From positions 1,240,001-1,304,000 of the forward strand of contig CAVTJL010000004.1 of the NCBI GenBank assembly GCA_963735065.1: a DNA stretch of 64,000 nt, read 5' to 3'. Of this stretch, positions 39,898 through 46,850 are shown in pieces. Position numbers and translations under genes: made by a program. The notes below the pieces were generated by a model, which worked only from the letters and a program-made list of their open reading frames with translations, searched no databases and was not told where the DNA came from. The stretch's first letter is position 1. Every line of letters begins with the position of its first letter. This stretch comes from CAVTJL01 sp963735065 (GTDB lineage: Bacteria > Pseudomonadota > Alphaproteobacteria > Geminicoccales > Geminicoccaceae).

Positions 39898-41033
39898 TGG
39901 CGAACGAGGTCTATGCGAACACCCGCGAGATCTCGTGCAAGGCCGGCGACGGCAAATCGATCTGCGCCTTTCCCGACGTCTGCATGACGCCACCCGAGAA
40001 TCCGGCGACCCCACCCGGCGTTCCGGTCCCCTACCCCAATACCGGGCTCGCCAGCGACACGACGGACGGCAGCAAGAGCGTGAGCATCTCCGGCAAGGAG
40101 ATCATGCTCAAGAACAAGAGCTACTTCAAACAGAGCACAGGCGACGAGGCGGGCTGCGCCGCCAAGAAGGGCATCATCAGCAGCGTCAATCGGGGCAAGG
40201 TCTACTTCATCGCCTGGTCGATGGACGTGAAGGCCGAGGGGGAGAATGTCGTCCGCCACCTCGACATGACGACCCACAACCACAACCCCACGCCGAACTC
40301 CCCACCGACGGTGCATATCGATCGCATGGCGCTCATGAATGCGAGCACCAGCTGCAACACCGAAAAGAAGGCCATCAAGACACACTGCGGCGAGAAGCTC
40401 GAGAAGGCCAAATGTCCCTCCTCCAAGGGGGTCAAGGATGCCAAGAAGAAAGTGGGGAGGGCCAAGAAGGGCAGTGCCGCACGCGCGACGGCCCAGCTCG
40501 AGCTCGATCAGGCCTTTGCGGACTATAGCGCTGCGATGCAGCAGGATCCCTGCCAGCGGGCGCTGCGGTGCGCGATGATGCCGTATCGGGACGGAAAGAA
40601 GGCCTGCTGCCCTCATCAGACGCCGGAGCATATCATTCAGGGCGCCCAGTTCTTCTACGGAAAAGCGAAGGGAGGTCGGCGGCGTAACAACTGCACGTCC
40701 TATGAGTATCGGGGCGCACCCTGTGTCTGCGCCGAAGGCGGCGCCACGGTGGCGACACATGGCCTGCTGGGCGCCGCGCGCAAAGACTACATCACCAATA
40801 ATCATTCGGGCCAGACGACATGGGAGTTCGGTGACGCCGTCAAATGTGGTGCACAGTCGACCAGCAAGGTTTTCAGCAATTGCCGACCCGGCTGCATCGA
40901 ATCGCAGCTCCGACAGGGAAGCCATAGCGGCATGGACGACAAGACCGAGATCGGCACAGACCAGAGCGACACGATGAGCGCCGACCAGGCGCAGAAGTTC
41001 AAGCGCCGCTGGGACAGGTACTATTCGAGCTGA
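39897..41033 (+). CDS. PAAR-like (DUF4150) T6SS effector with C-terminal toxin-like domain
   Basis: Tip protein with a cargo domain, 378 residues. Residues about 1-135 are the PAAR-like DUF4150 domain (EVYANTREISCKAGDGKS, FPDVCMTPPENPATPPGVP, PYPNTGLASDTTDGSKSV), which should cap VgrG. After a Lys/Ala-rich linker, a Cys-rich C-terminal domain begins near residue 236 (CCPHQTPEHIIQGAQFF, NCTSYEYRGAPCVCAEGG, THGLLGAARKDYI). This looks like the HNH/GHH-type nuclease domains seen on such tips, where TPHH is commoner than the TPEH found here; the assignment is tentative. The protein has no signal peptide, as expected. The next gene on the same strand is the natural immunity candidate. Confidence 0.75.
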   Translation: MANEVYANTREISCKAGDGKSICAFPDVCMTPPENPATPPGVPVPYPNTGLASDTTDGSKSVSISGKEIMLKNKSYFKQSTGDEAGCAAKKGIISSVNRGKVYFIAWSMDVKAEGENVVRHLDMTTHNHNPTPNSPPTVHIDRMALMNASTSCNTEKKAIKTHCGEKLEKAKCPSSKGVKDAKKKVGRAKKGSAARATAQLELDQAFADYSAAMQQDPCQRALRCAMMPYRDGKKACCPHQTPEHIIQGAQFFYGKAKGGRRRNNCTSYEYRGAPCVCAEGGATVATHGLLGAARKDYITNNHSGQTTWEFGDAVKCGAQSTSKVFSNCRPGCIESQLRQGSHSGMDDKTEIGTDQSDTMSADQAQKFKRRWDRYYSS

Positions 41034-41043
41034 TGAGGGCCCG

Positions 41044-41928
41044 ATGATCGAGATCGTCGACGAGGGGGCACGTATCCGCAACGCCGTCTTCTGGTCGCGG
41101 GACGGCGGATGCATCGTCGCCGGAGACCTCGAGGCCGATGAGGAGAACCTCGCACAGTCGCTGATATTCGTCCTGAAAGAAGGCGCACAGCCGGCCTTTC
41201 GCTTCCTCGAGTGGATCGCGCACGCTGCATGCCTGCTTCCTGGCGGGCAGGCGGCGCTTATAGGGAGCGACGAGGGCCGCCTCCTGAAAGTGTCGCCAGC
41301 CGCAATCGACGAAGAGCACATCACCTTCGCCGACGGCTCGACGACGCCTTTCGTCCTTCGGTCACTCTCGCTGATCGATGAGCAGGTCATCGGGGTCGGC
41401 ATGAGCGGACTGATCATCAGCCGACGCTCGGATGGCCTCTGGAACAGGGTCGCAGGGCCAAAGAGCGGCCGCCCGGGCCTCGAGGCGGCCGACGGCTTCT
41501 CCCTTGACGAGGTCTACGCGGTCGGCTGGGAGGGAGCGCTCCTGTGGCTCCAAGGCGACAAGCTCACCGACTGCGCCGCCCCTTGCTCCGTCATCCTTAC
41601 CGACGTCGTCTGCGCTGCCGACGGGCTCGTCTATGTCTGCGGCCAGGAGGGCCTCCTGCTGCGTGGCCGGCACATGCGCTGGGAAGTGATCTGCGAAGGC
41701 GCCACCGAGGAGAACCTGTGGGCCGTCGCCTCCTTCAACGGACGAATCTACGTGGCGACGATTCTGTCGCTCTACACGATCGAGGACGACGCGCTGGTGC
41801 CCGTCGACTTCGGCGAAGATCCACCCACCTCGTGTTACGAGCTCTTCGTCCGCGACGGTCTCCTCTGGTCGATCGGGCGCGAGGACATCGTCCGCTTCGA
41901 CGGTAGCAGCTGGACGCGCGTGGCGTGA
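41044..41928 (+). CDS. Candidate immunity protein with propeller-like repeats
   Basis: A 294-residue protein with no signal peptide and about six repeats of 35-45 residues, each ending in a V-x-x-(V/C)-G-x-x-G strand and an aromatic W (GVGMSGLIISRRSDGLW, AVGWEGALLWL, VCGQEGLLLRG, SIGREDIVRFDGSSW). This suggests a small beta-propeller. It starts 11 bases after the toxin-tip gene and is the last gene of the forward T6SS run, the usual place of an immunity gene. No family name is certain. Neutralisation of the C-terminal domain of the tip protein is inferred from position. Confidence 0.55.
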   Translation: MIEIVDEGARIRNAVFWSRDGGCIVAGDLEADEENLAQSLIFVLKEGAQPAFRFLEWIAHAACLLPGGQAALIGSDEGRLLKVSPAAIDEEHITFADGSTTPFVLRSLSLIDEQVIGVGMSGLIISRRSDGLWNRVAGPKSGRPGLEAADGFSLDEVYAVGWEGALLWLQGDKLTDCAAPCSVILTDVVCAADGLVYVCGQEGLLLRGRHMRWEVICEGATEENLWAVASFNGRIYVATILSLYTIEDDALVPVDFGEDPPTSCYELFVRDGLLWSIGREDIVRFDGSSWTRVA

Positions 41929-41941
41929 GCCACGGGCAGGC

Positions 41942-42814
41942 TCAGGACGCATCGATCCTGTAAACGAGCGTGCCGCCAGCCAATTGCTCTTCCGGTCTCA
42001 CGCCCATCCCGATCATCCCGCGCCCTTGCAGCGGCGCGCAGTCGCGATGCACGAAAATTGGCTCACCTCCGTCGGGGCTCACCCAAGTGCCGTTGGTGCT
42101 CCTGTCCTCGATCATGAACCGGTCGCGGACGAACCCGATCACGGCATGGCGGCGCGAGCAGAGAGGTGAGCGCAGAACGAGATCGCAATCCTCATCCCGG
42201 CCGATGACGAGGCTGCCTTGCGATGAGAGCTCGAGCCTCCGCCCTGCATGGAGCAGCTGAAGAATCCGCCTGGGCGGTGCCGGCGCCTGGATCCCGCGCA
42301 GCACCGTCGCCCCGTCCTCCGGCGTGACCCGCAGACGCCAGACGCTGGTCGGCGTGCTTCTGCCCCTGACGACAAGGCTGTCGAAAAGCTCGGTCCGCTC
42401 GCGAAGCGGCTGCGGCAGCGCCGTGACGAAGTCCCCGCTCGCCAGCGCCTCGCCCGGCCGCGCCATGCCCTCGAGCCGGGCGGCGAGGTTGACCGCGTCG
42501 CCGAAGACGTCCCCCGAGCCCTCGCGCTGGACGACCGGGCCCAGATGCGCCGCAGCCCGCACCATCACGCTCGCAGCCCCGGCTGGTGGCAGTATGTGCT
42601 CGATGGCCAGGAAAGCCTCCTCGGCCTTGGCGAAGGTTAGGAGAAGGCCATCGCCCAGATGCTTGACGACCCGCCCGTTATGGCGGTCGGCGGTATGGGC
42701 GATGGCACCCAGCAGGTCCTGCGTCACGCGCGCCGCCACGACGTCGCCGAGCCGCTCGTAGAGGCCTGTGCTGTCGCCGATGTCGACGAAGACGATGGCG
42801 ATCGGGGCATTCAT
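41942..42814 (-). CDS. Soluble class III nucleotide cyclase fused to FHA domain
   Basis: A 290-residue cytoplasmic protein. The N-terminal class III cyclase domain has both metal aspartates (FVDIGDSTG and KHLGDGLLL), the base-recognition Lys, and the Asn and Arg of AVNLAARL, so it looks active. The C-terminal FHA domain (about 195-285) has VIGRDEDCDLVL, CSRRHAVI and RSTNGTWV, which bind phosphothreonine. This pairing inside a T6SS locus that also has a Ser/Thr kinase suggests that cyclic-nucleotide synthesis could be tied to PpkA activity. It is the last gene of the reverse run, converging with the immunity gene 13 bases away. Confidence 0.85.
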   Translation of the reverse strand: MNAPIAIVFVDIGDSTGLYERLGDVVAARVTQDLLGAIAHTADRHNGRVVKHLGDGLLLTFAKAEEAFLAIEHILPPAGAASVMVRAAAHLGPVVQREGSGDVFGDAVNLAARLEGMARPGEALASGDFVTALPQPLRERTELFDSLVVRGRSTPTSVWRLRVTPEDGATVLRGIQAPAPPRRILQLLHAGRRLELSSQGSLVIGRDEDCDLVLRSPLCSRRHAVIGFVRDRFMIEDRSTNGTWVSPDGGEPIFVHRDCAPLQGRGMIGMGVRPEEQLAGGTLVYRIDAS

Positions 42815-42910
42815 GCGGCGTCACCCGGGTCGGCAGCGCCGATCCCGTTCCTCGAGTCGAGGCCCTGCCTCACCCTCGCCTGCCGAGGCCGGCAGCTAGG
42901 GCGACGTCCG

Positions 42911-44155
42911 TCAGGGTCGGGTGACGCGAGCACGCCAGTTGGGCAAGGGCAGCTCGGGCCGCAGCGCCGCCAGCTCGTAGGCGCCCGCACGCCGCTGGCG
43001 CTGAAAGCCGCGAGCAAATGCCTCCTCCGCCGCATCCTGGTCGACCGGTCGGCCCAGGAGATGGCGCGTGTGAGCGGCAAAGCGGTAGGCATTATCCTCC
43101 CACCAGGCCTGGACGAGATCCGGATCGGGCCAGGGCAGGTGCTCGTCGGGGTCCAGCGCCACGCTCTCGTCCTCGGCAGCCTCGCTGGGCCCGGCCTCGA
43201 AGCCCTCCGGCGGCTCGCCCTCGAGATCGTCATAGGCGAGATCGACGCCGGTGATGAGGGAGAAGCTCTCGCCCGCAGCGCGTGCCAGCTCGGGGTCGGC
43301 CATCCGCCCCAGCAGCCATGGGACCGTCGCCGGATCACCCAGAAGCCCCAGCGCCTCGACCACGAGCCGCCGCTGCCTGTCATCGCCGCCGAGCCCCCTG
43401 ATCCAGGAGGCGACACCGGCCGGCCCCGTGGTCCGCGTCAAGGCGTCCAGCGCAGGCGAGCCGCGCCCGACGCGCTCGGCCGCGGCCTCGAGCACCGGCG
43501 TGGCGCGGCTGTCGCCCCCGAGCAGGCTCAGGGACCAGGCGGCCCAGAAGGCCGTGGCCTCGTCCGGGTCATCAAGCGCGACGGCGACACGGTCGGCCTG
43601 ATCCGTCCGGCCGAGCTCGCCGGCCAGTCGGATCGCCCGGGCACGAACCTCGGGCGAGCCGTCGACGAGCAGGCGCTCGAGCCGAGCGTTCGGGTCGACG
43701 CGGTGCAGCGAGCAGGCGACGGTGCCGATCAGCCGCTCGAACGCCTCCTGCGAGTCGAGCCAGCTCCTGACGCGCGCGCCGAGGCTCGGAGCCGGCAGCC
43801 AGCCCAGCGCGCCGAAGAGGCCGCGCCTTGTCTCGGGCACCGCCGCCGCGACCTCGACGGCCGCCATCCAGGCCTCGTCTGAGTCTGAGGCCAGCGCGAG
43901 GACCGCCATCGCGAACATCTCTCCGGCCTCGCGAAACCGGTCGAGCTGCGCCATCGCGATCTCGAGGCCGACCTCGCCCGCCACCCGCAGGCCGTCGAGA
44001 TGCGCGTCCAGGCGCTCCTCGAGCCTCGCCAGATGGCGCGGCGCGTAGTGCGGCGCATCGACCGCGCGGTCGCGCAGGATCCAGAGGAACGCGGCCTCCT
44101 CGGCATGCTGCTCGACGATGCCGGAAAGAGGTGCCGGGCGGGGGAGGAAAGACAT
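42911..44155 (-). CDS. HEAT-repeat T6SS-associated protein (TIGR02270-like)
   Basis: A 414-residue protein made of HEAT-like helical repeats (VRARAIRLAGELGRTDQADRV, AFWAAWSLSLLGGD, RLVVEALGLLGDPATVPWLLG). It ends with a conserved tail carrying DLEGEPPEGFEAG and WEDNAYRFAAHTRHLLGRP. Proteins with this tail occur next to VgrG, DUF6484 and DUF2169 genes in T6SS loci. It has no signal or TM segment; a role as scaffold or effector-loading factor is likely but unproven. The start overlaps the DUF6484 stop by one base, and 96 bases separate its stop from the cyclase-FHA gene. Confidence 0.75.
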   Translation of the reverse strand: MSFLPRPAPLSGIVEQHAEEAAFLWILRDRAVDAPHYAPRHLARLEERLDAHLDGLRVAGEVGLEIAMAQLDRFREAGEMFAMAVLALASDSDEAWMAAVEVAAAVPETRRGLFGALGWLPAPSLGARVRSWLDSQEAFERLIGTVACSLHRVDPNARLERLLVDGSPEVRARAIRLAGELGRTDQADRVAVALDDPDEATAFWAAWSLSLLGGDSRATPVLEAAAERVGRGSPALDALTRTTGPAGVASWIRGLGGDDRQRRLVVEALGLLGDPATVPWLLGRMADPELARAAGESFSLITGVDLAYDDLEGEPPEGFEAGPSEAAEDESVALDPDEHLPWPDPDLVQAWWEDNAYRFAAHTRHLLGRPVDQDAAEEAFARGFQRQRRAGAYELAALRPELPLPNWRARVTRP

Positions 44156-44583
44156 CAGTTGAGCTGCACCGAGCCGCCTTTGATCTTGTTCACACCCGAC
44201 GAGCGGCTGAGCACGTAGCTGCCGCGGATCAATACCTTGCCCGCACGGGTAAGCGTGATGCTGGCCTTGCCACAGCGGAGCACGATCTCCTGCTCGGCCG
44301 CAAGCTCGAGACGCTGCCCATCCCGCTCCACCGAGACCGCGGGAGCAGGCGCCAGCACGCGACCGATGACGAGCGGCCGCTCTGGATCGCCACTCTCGAA
44401 CAGCAGGGCGACCTCGCGATCGAGATCGGCATCGCTCAGGGTCACGGTCGCCCGGGCCGGCCGGGGGTCGGCTCGGTCCGGCATGCTCACGAGCGGCTGG
44501 CGGTCATCGGTGAAGCCGACCAGCCTGCCGATCATCACCCCATCGAGCCGCTCGTCGGCGGGCTGGGGCATCACCTCGAGCAT
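44155..44583 (-). CDS. DUF6484-type T6SS-associated protein
   Basis: A 142-residue all-beta protein found between vgrG and the HEAT-repeat gene. Recognisable features are DGVMIGRLVGFTDDRQPLVSMP near the start, VALLFESGDPERPLVIGRV in the middle, and a C-terminal RGSYVLSRSSGVNKIKGGSVQLN-like strand set. The gp5/OB-like core resembles a cut-down VgrG OB fold, and I assign it to the DUF6484 group from memory. A spike-adaptor role would fit. It begins 11 bases after the vgrG stop. Confidence 0.65.
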   Translation of the reverse strand: MLEVMPQPADERLDGVMIGRLVGFTDDRQPLVSMPDRADPRPARATVTLSDADLDREVALLFESGDPERPLVIGRVLAPAPAVSVERDGQRLELAAEQEIVLRCGKASITLTRAGKVLIRGSYVLSRSSGVNKIKGGSVQLN

Positions 44584-44594
44584 CGCGCGTCCCC

Positions 44595-46811
44595 TCAGTT
44601 CTGAAGAATCTTCTGGCCCTTCTGGGTGATGTTCCCGTCGGCCTTGATGTCGATCTTGCCCGAGCCGTCGATCAGGATGTTCTTGCCCTTGATCGTGATG
44701 TCGCCGTTCTTCTTCATGATGATCTGAGCGCTTCCCGTGGTGATCAGCACCTCGTCGCCCGCCGTGATCGAGAGGGTCTTGCCGATGGTCCAGTTGCCGC
44801 CCTGGCCCACCGACAGCGTGTCGTCCTTGCCGATGCTGCCGCTCCTGCTGCCGCCCACCTCGAGGGAATCGTCGGCCGCGACATTCGTGCTTCGCGACGC
44901 ACCGATCTTCCAGCTGTCGTCGGCACCGACCTCGTGTGACTGGGCAGCGCCGATCTTGAGGCTGCGCGCCGCCCCCACGGAGCGGGTCTCGTTGGAACCG
45001 ACATCATCGGTCCGATTGGCGCCGATGCCGACCTTCTGGTCGCTGCCGACGCTCAGGGTCTGATTGCTGCCGACCGTGATGCTCTGATTGCTCCCGACCT
45101 TCACGGTCTGGTCGGTTCCCACCGTGATGCCCTGGTTGCTGCCCACGTCCACCGTCTCATTCACGCCCACCGAGCGCTTGCGATCGTTGCCGACGCTCAT
45201 CGTCTCGTCGTGGCCGACCTTCTCTGTCCTGTCGTTGCCGATCGAGATCAACTCGTCGTTGCCCACACTCTCGCTCTTGTCATGCTCGACGACGATAGTC
45301 TCGTCTTTCTGGGCGTGGAGGAAGACCTCCTCGGCGCCCTTCTTGTCCTCGAAGCGCAGCTCGTTGGAGCCGCCACCGCCCTTCGAGGAGTTGCTCTTGG
45401 TGCCGGACTGGGTGGCGTTGGCGGGCAGGCCGTAGGGCGGCATCGAGAGCGCGTTGTAGAGCCGGCCGCTGATGATCGGCTGATCCGGGTCGCCCTCGAG
45501 AAAATCGACCAGCACCTCCTGTCCGATCCGAGGAATGTGGATGCCGCCGAAGCTCGCCCCTGCCCAGAGCTGCGAGACCCGAATCCAGCAGGAGCTGTTG
45601 GCGTCGTGCTTGCCCTGGCGGTCCCAATGGAACTGGACCTTCACCCGACCGTACTTGTCGGGAAAGATCTCCTCGCCGGCAGGGCCGGTGACGATTGCCG
45701 TCTGCGGACCATGCACGAAAGGCCGAGGCGTGACCCGCGCGGGACGGAACGGCACCACGAAGTCGAGCGCCTCGAGGCGGCAGCGATATATCTCGGACTC
45801 CTGCGGCGCGGCCGACCGCGACCGATAGAGCTCGCTCTCGACCTCGTGGTCGATCGCGACGACGAGGTAGCCCTTGTTCTGATCGCGCCGCGGAAAGCCC
45901 GTGAGGTCGAAGCGGCAGCCGCAGGTCAATCCCGCGACCGTCCCCTCGCCGAGGCAGCGGGCCTGATCACTCTGCAGCTCCTCGAGGCGGATACGGGCGA
46001 GCTTGTCGCCGCGCCCGATGTCGACATAGCTCTCCGGATAATCATAGACCTCGCTGGCGGCGAGGGAATGCGCGCGCGGATCACTGTCGACGACCGTAAG
46101 ATCGGTCCGCGGCTTCTCGAAGTCGAAGCTGCGGAGGGTGGATTTGCCCGCCCGCACGGCCTGGATCGGCCGCCAGTCGTCGATATGGTCGCGCTCGCGC
46201 CGGGCATGATCACGCGGTGAGAAATACGGCACCCGCTCGAACCCGGGGCGGGCCGCGTGGCTCGACATCGCGTCGACCAGCACGAGCTTGTGGCTGCCCT
46301 GCCCGTGCTCGAAGAAGTAGTAGATCCCCTCACTCTCCAGCAGCCGCGACACGAAGTCGAGATCGCTCTCGCGGTACTGGGTGCAGTAGATCCGTGGCTC
46401 GTAGGTCTCGGTGAGACGCGACTCGAACGCGGCGATGGGCCAGCCGGCGAACACCTCGGCGACGATCTCGGGCACCGACTTGTTCTGAAAGATCCGGCAG
46501 TCATGACGGCGCGATAGGAACCAGAGCCAGGGCACGACGGTGAGCCGGTAGCGCGCGTGGACGTCCTCCTCCCCAAGATAGGAGGCATCGGCCACAAGGC
46601 CGTGGAAGTAGCGCGTGCCGCCGCCACGGAGATCAAGGCCGACCGCCAGATCCTTGCCGAGGAAGTCTGCCAGAGCCAGATCGTGGCTCTCGCTCAGGGC
46701 GTCGACCTCGTAGCGAAACGGCCGGCTCAGCTCGTCGCGGCCCGTCAAGCGGTGCAGGCGAAGCCCTGCCCCGGCGCCTGCCGGAAGGATCCTGCACTCC
46801 CGCTCAGCCAC
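44595..46811 (-). CDS. vgrG: T6SS spike protein VgrG (TssI) with long octad-repeat needle
   Basis: Trimeric spike that sits on the Hcp tube, 738 residues. The gp27-like part (about 1-370) has DFVSRLLESEGIYYFFEHG and CTQYRESDLD. The gp5 OB fold follows, with FPDKYGRVKVQFHWDRQG, SCWIRVSQLWAG and FLEGDPDQPIISGRLYN. The needle is made of about 20 eight-residue repeats of the V-G-x-(N/D)-x-T type, then a DUF2345-like end with IIMKKNGDITIKGKNILIDG. No enzymatic extension follows, so it is a structural spike that would carry separate cargo. It is the only vgrG in the window and follows the caspase-like gene by 39 bases in the same direction. Confidence 0.96.
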   Translation of the reverse strand: MAERECRILPAGAGAGLRLHRLTGRDELSRPFRYEVDALSESHDLALADFLGKDLAVGLDLRGGGTRYFHGLVADASYLGEEDVHARYRLTVVPWLWFLSRRHDCRIFQNKSVPEIVAEVFAGWPIAAFESRLTETYEPRIYCTQYRESDLDFVSRLLESEGIYYFFEHGQGSHKLVLVDAMSSHAARPGFERVPYFSPRDHARRERDHIDDWRPIQAVRAGKSTLRSFDFEKPRTDLTVVDSDPRAHSLAASEVYDYPESYVDIGRGDKLARIRLEELQSDQARCLGEGTVAGLTCGCRFDLTGFPRRDQNKGYLVVAIDHEVESELYRSRSAAPQESEIYRCRLEALDFVVPFRPARVTPRPFVHGPQTAIVTGPAGEEIFPDKYGRVKVQFHWDRQGKHDANSSCWIRVSQLWAGASFGGIHIPRIGQEVLVDFLEGDPDQPIISGRLYNALSMPPYGLPANATQSGTKSNSSKGGGGSNELRFEDKKGAEEVFLHAQKDETIVVEHDKSESVGNDELISIGNDRTEKVGHDETMSVGNDRKRSVGVNETVDVGSNQGITVGTDQTVKVGSNQSITVGSNQTLSVGSDQKVGIGANRTDDVGSNETRSVGAARSLKIGAAQSHEVGADDSWKIGASRSTNVAADDSLEVGGSRSGSIGKDDTLSVGQGGNWTIGKTLSITAGDEVLITTGSAQIIMKKNGDITIKGKNILIDGSGKIDIKADGNITQKGQKILQN
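44775..45290 (-). repeat. vgrG: Octad repeats coding the VgrG needle
   Basis: About 20 imperfect 24-bp units within vgrG, each coding for eight residues of the kind V-G-(S/N)-(N/D)-x-(T/S)-x-x. They build the triple-stranded beta-helix of the spike. The DNA copies are diverged, so they are protein repeats and not a recent tandem duplication. Confidence 0.7.
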
Positions 46812-46850
46812 GGCTCACCGGCTTCGGGCCTGCCTCGCGGACCACAACCA

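Noticed and set aside
44775..45290. CRISPR-like or minisatellite tandem array
   Set aside because: The 24-bp periodicity is in phase with the vgrG frame, the units are diverged at DNA level and there are no spacers. They are protein repeats.
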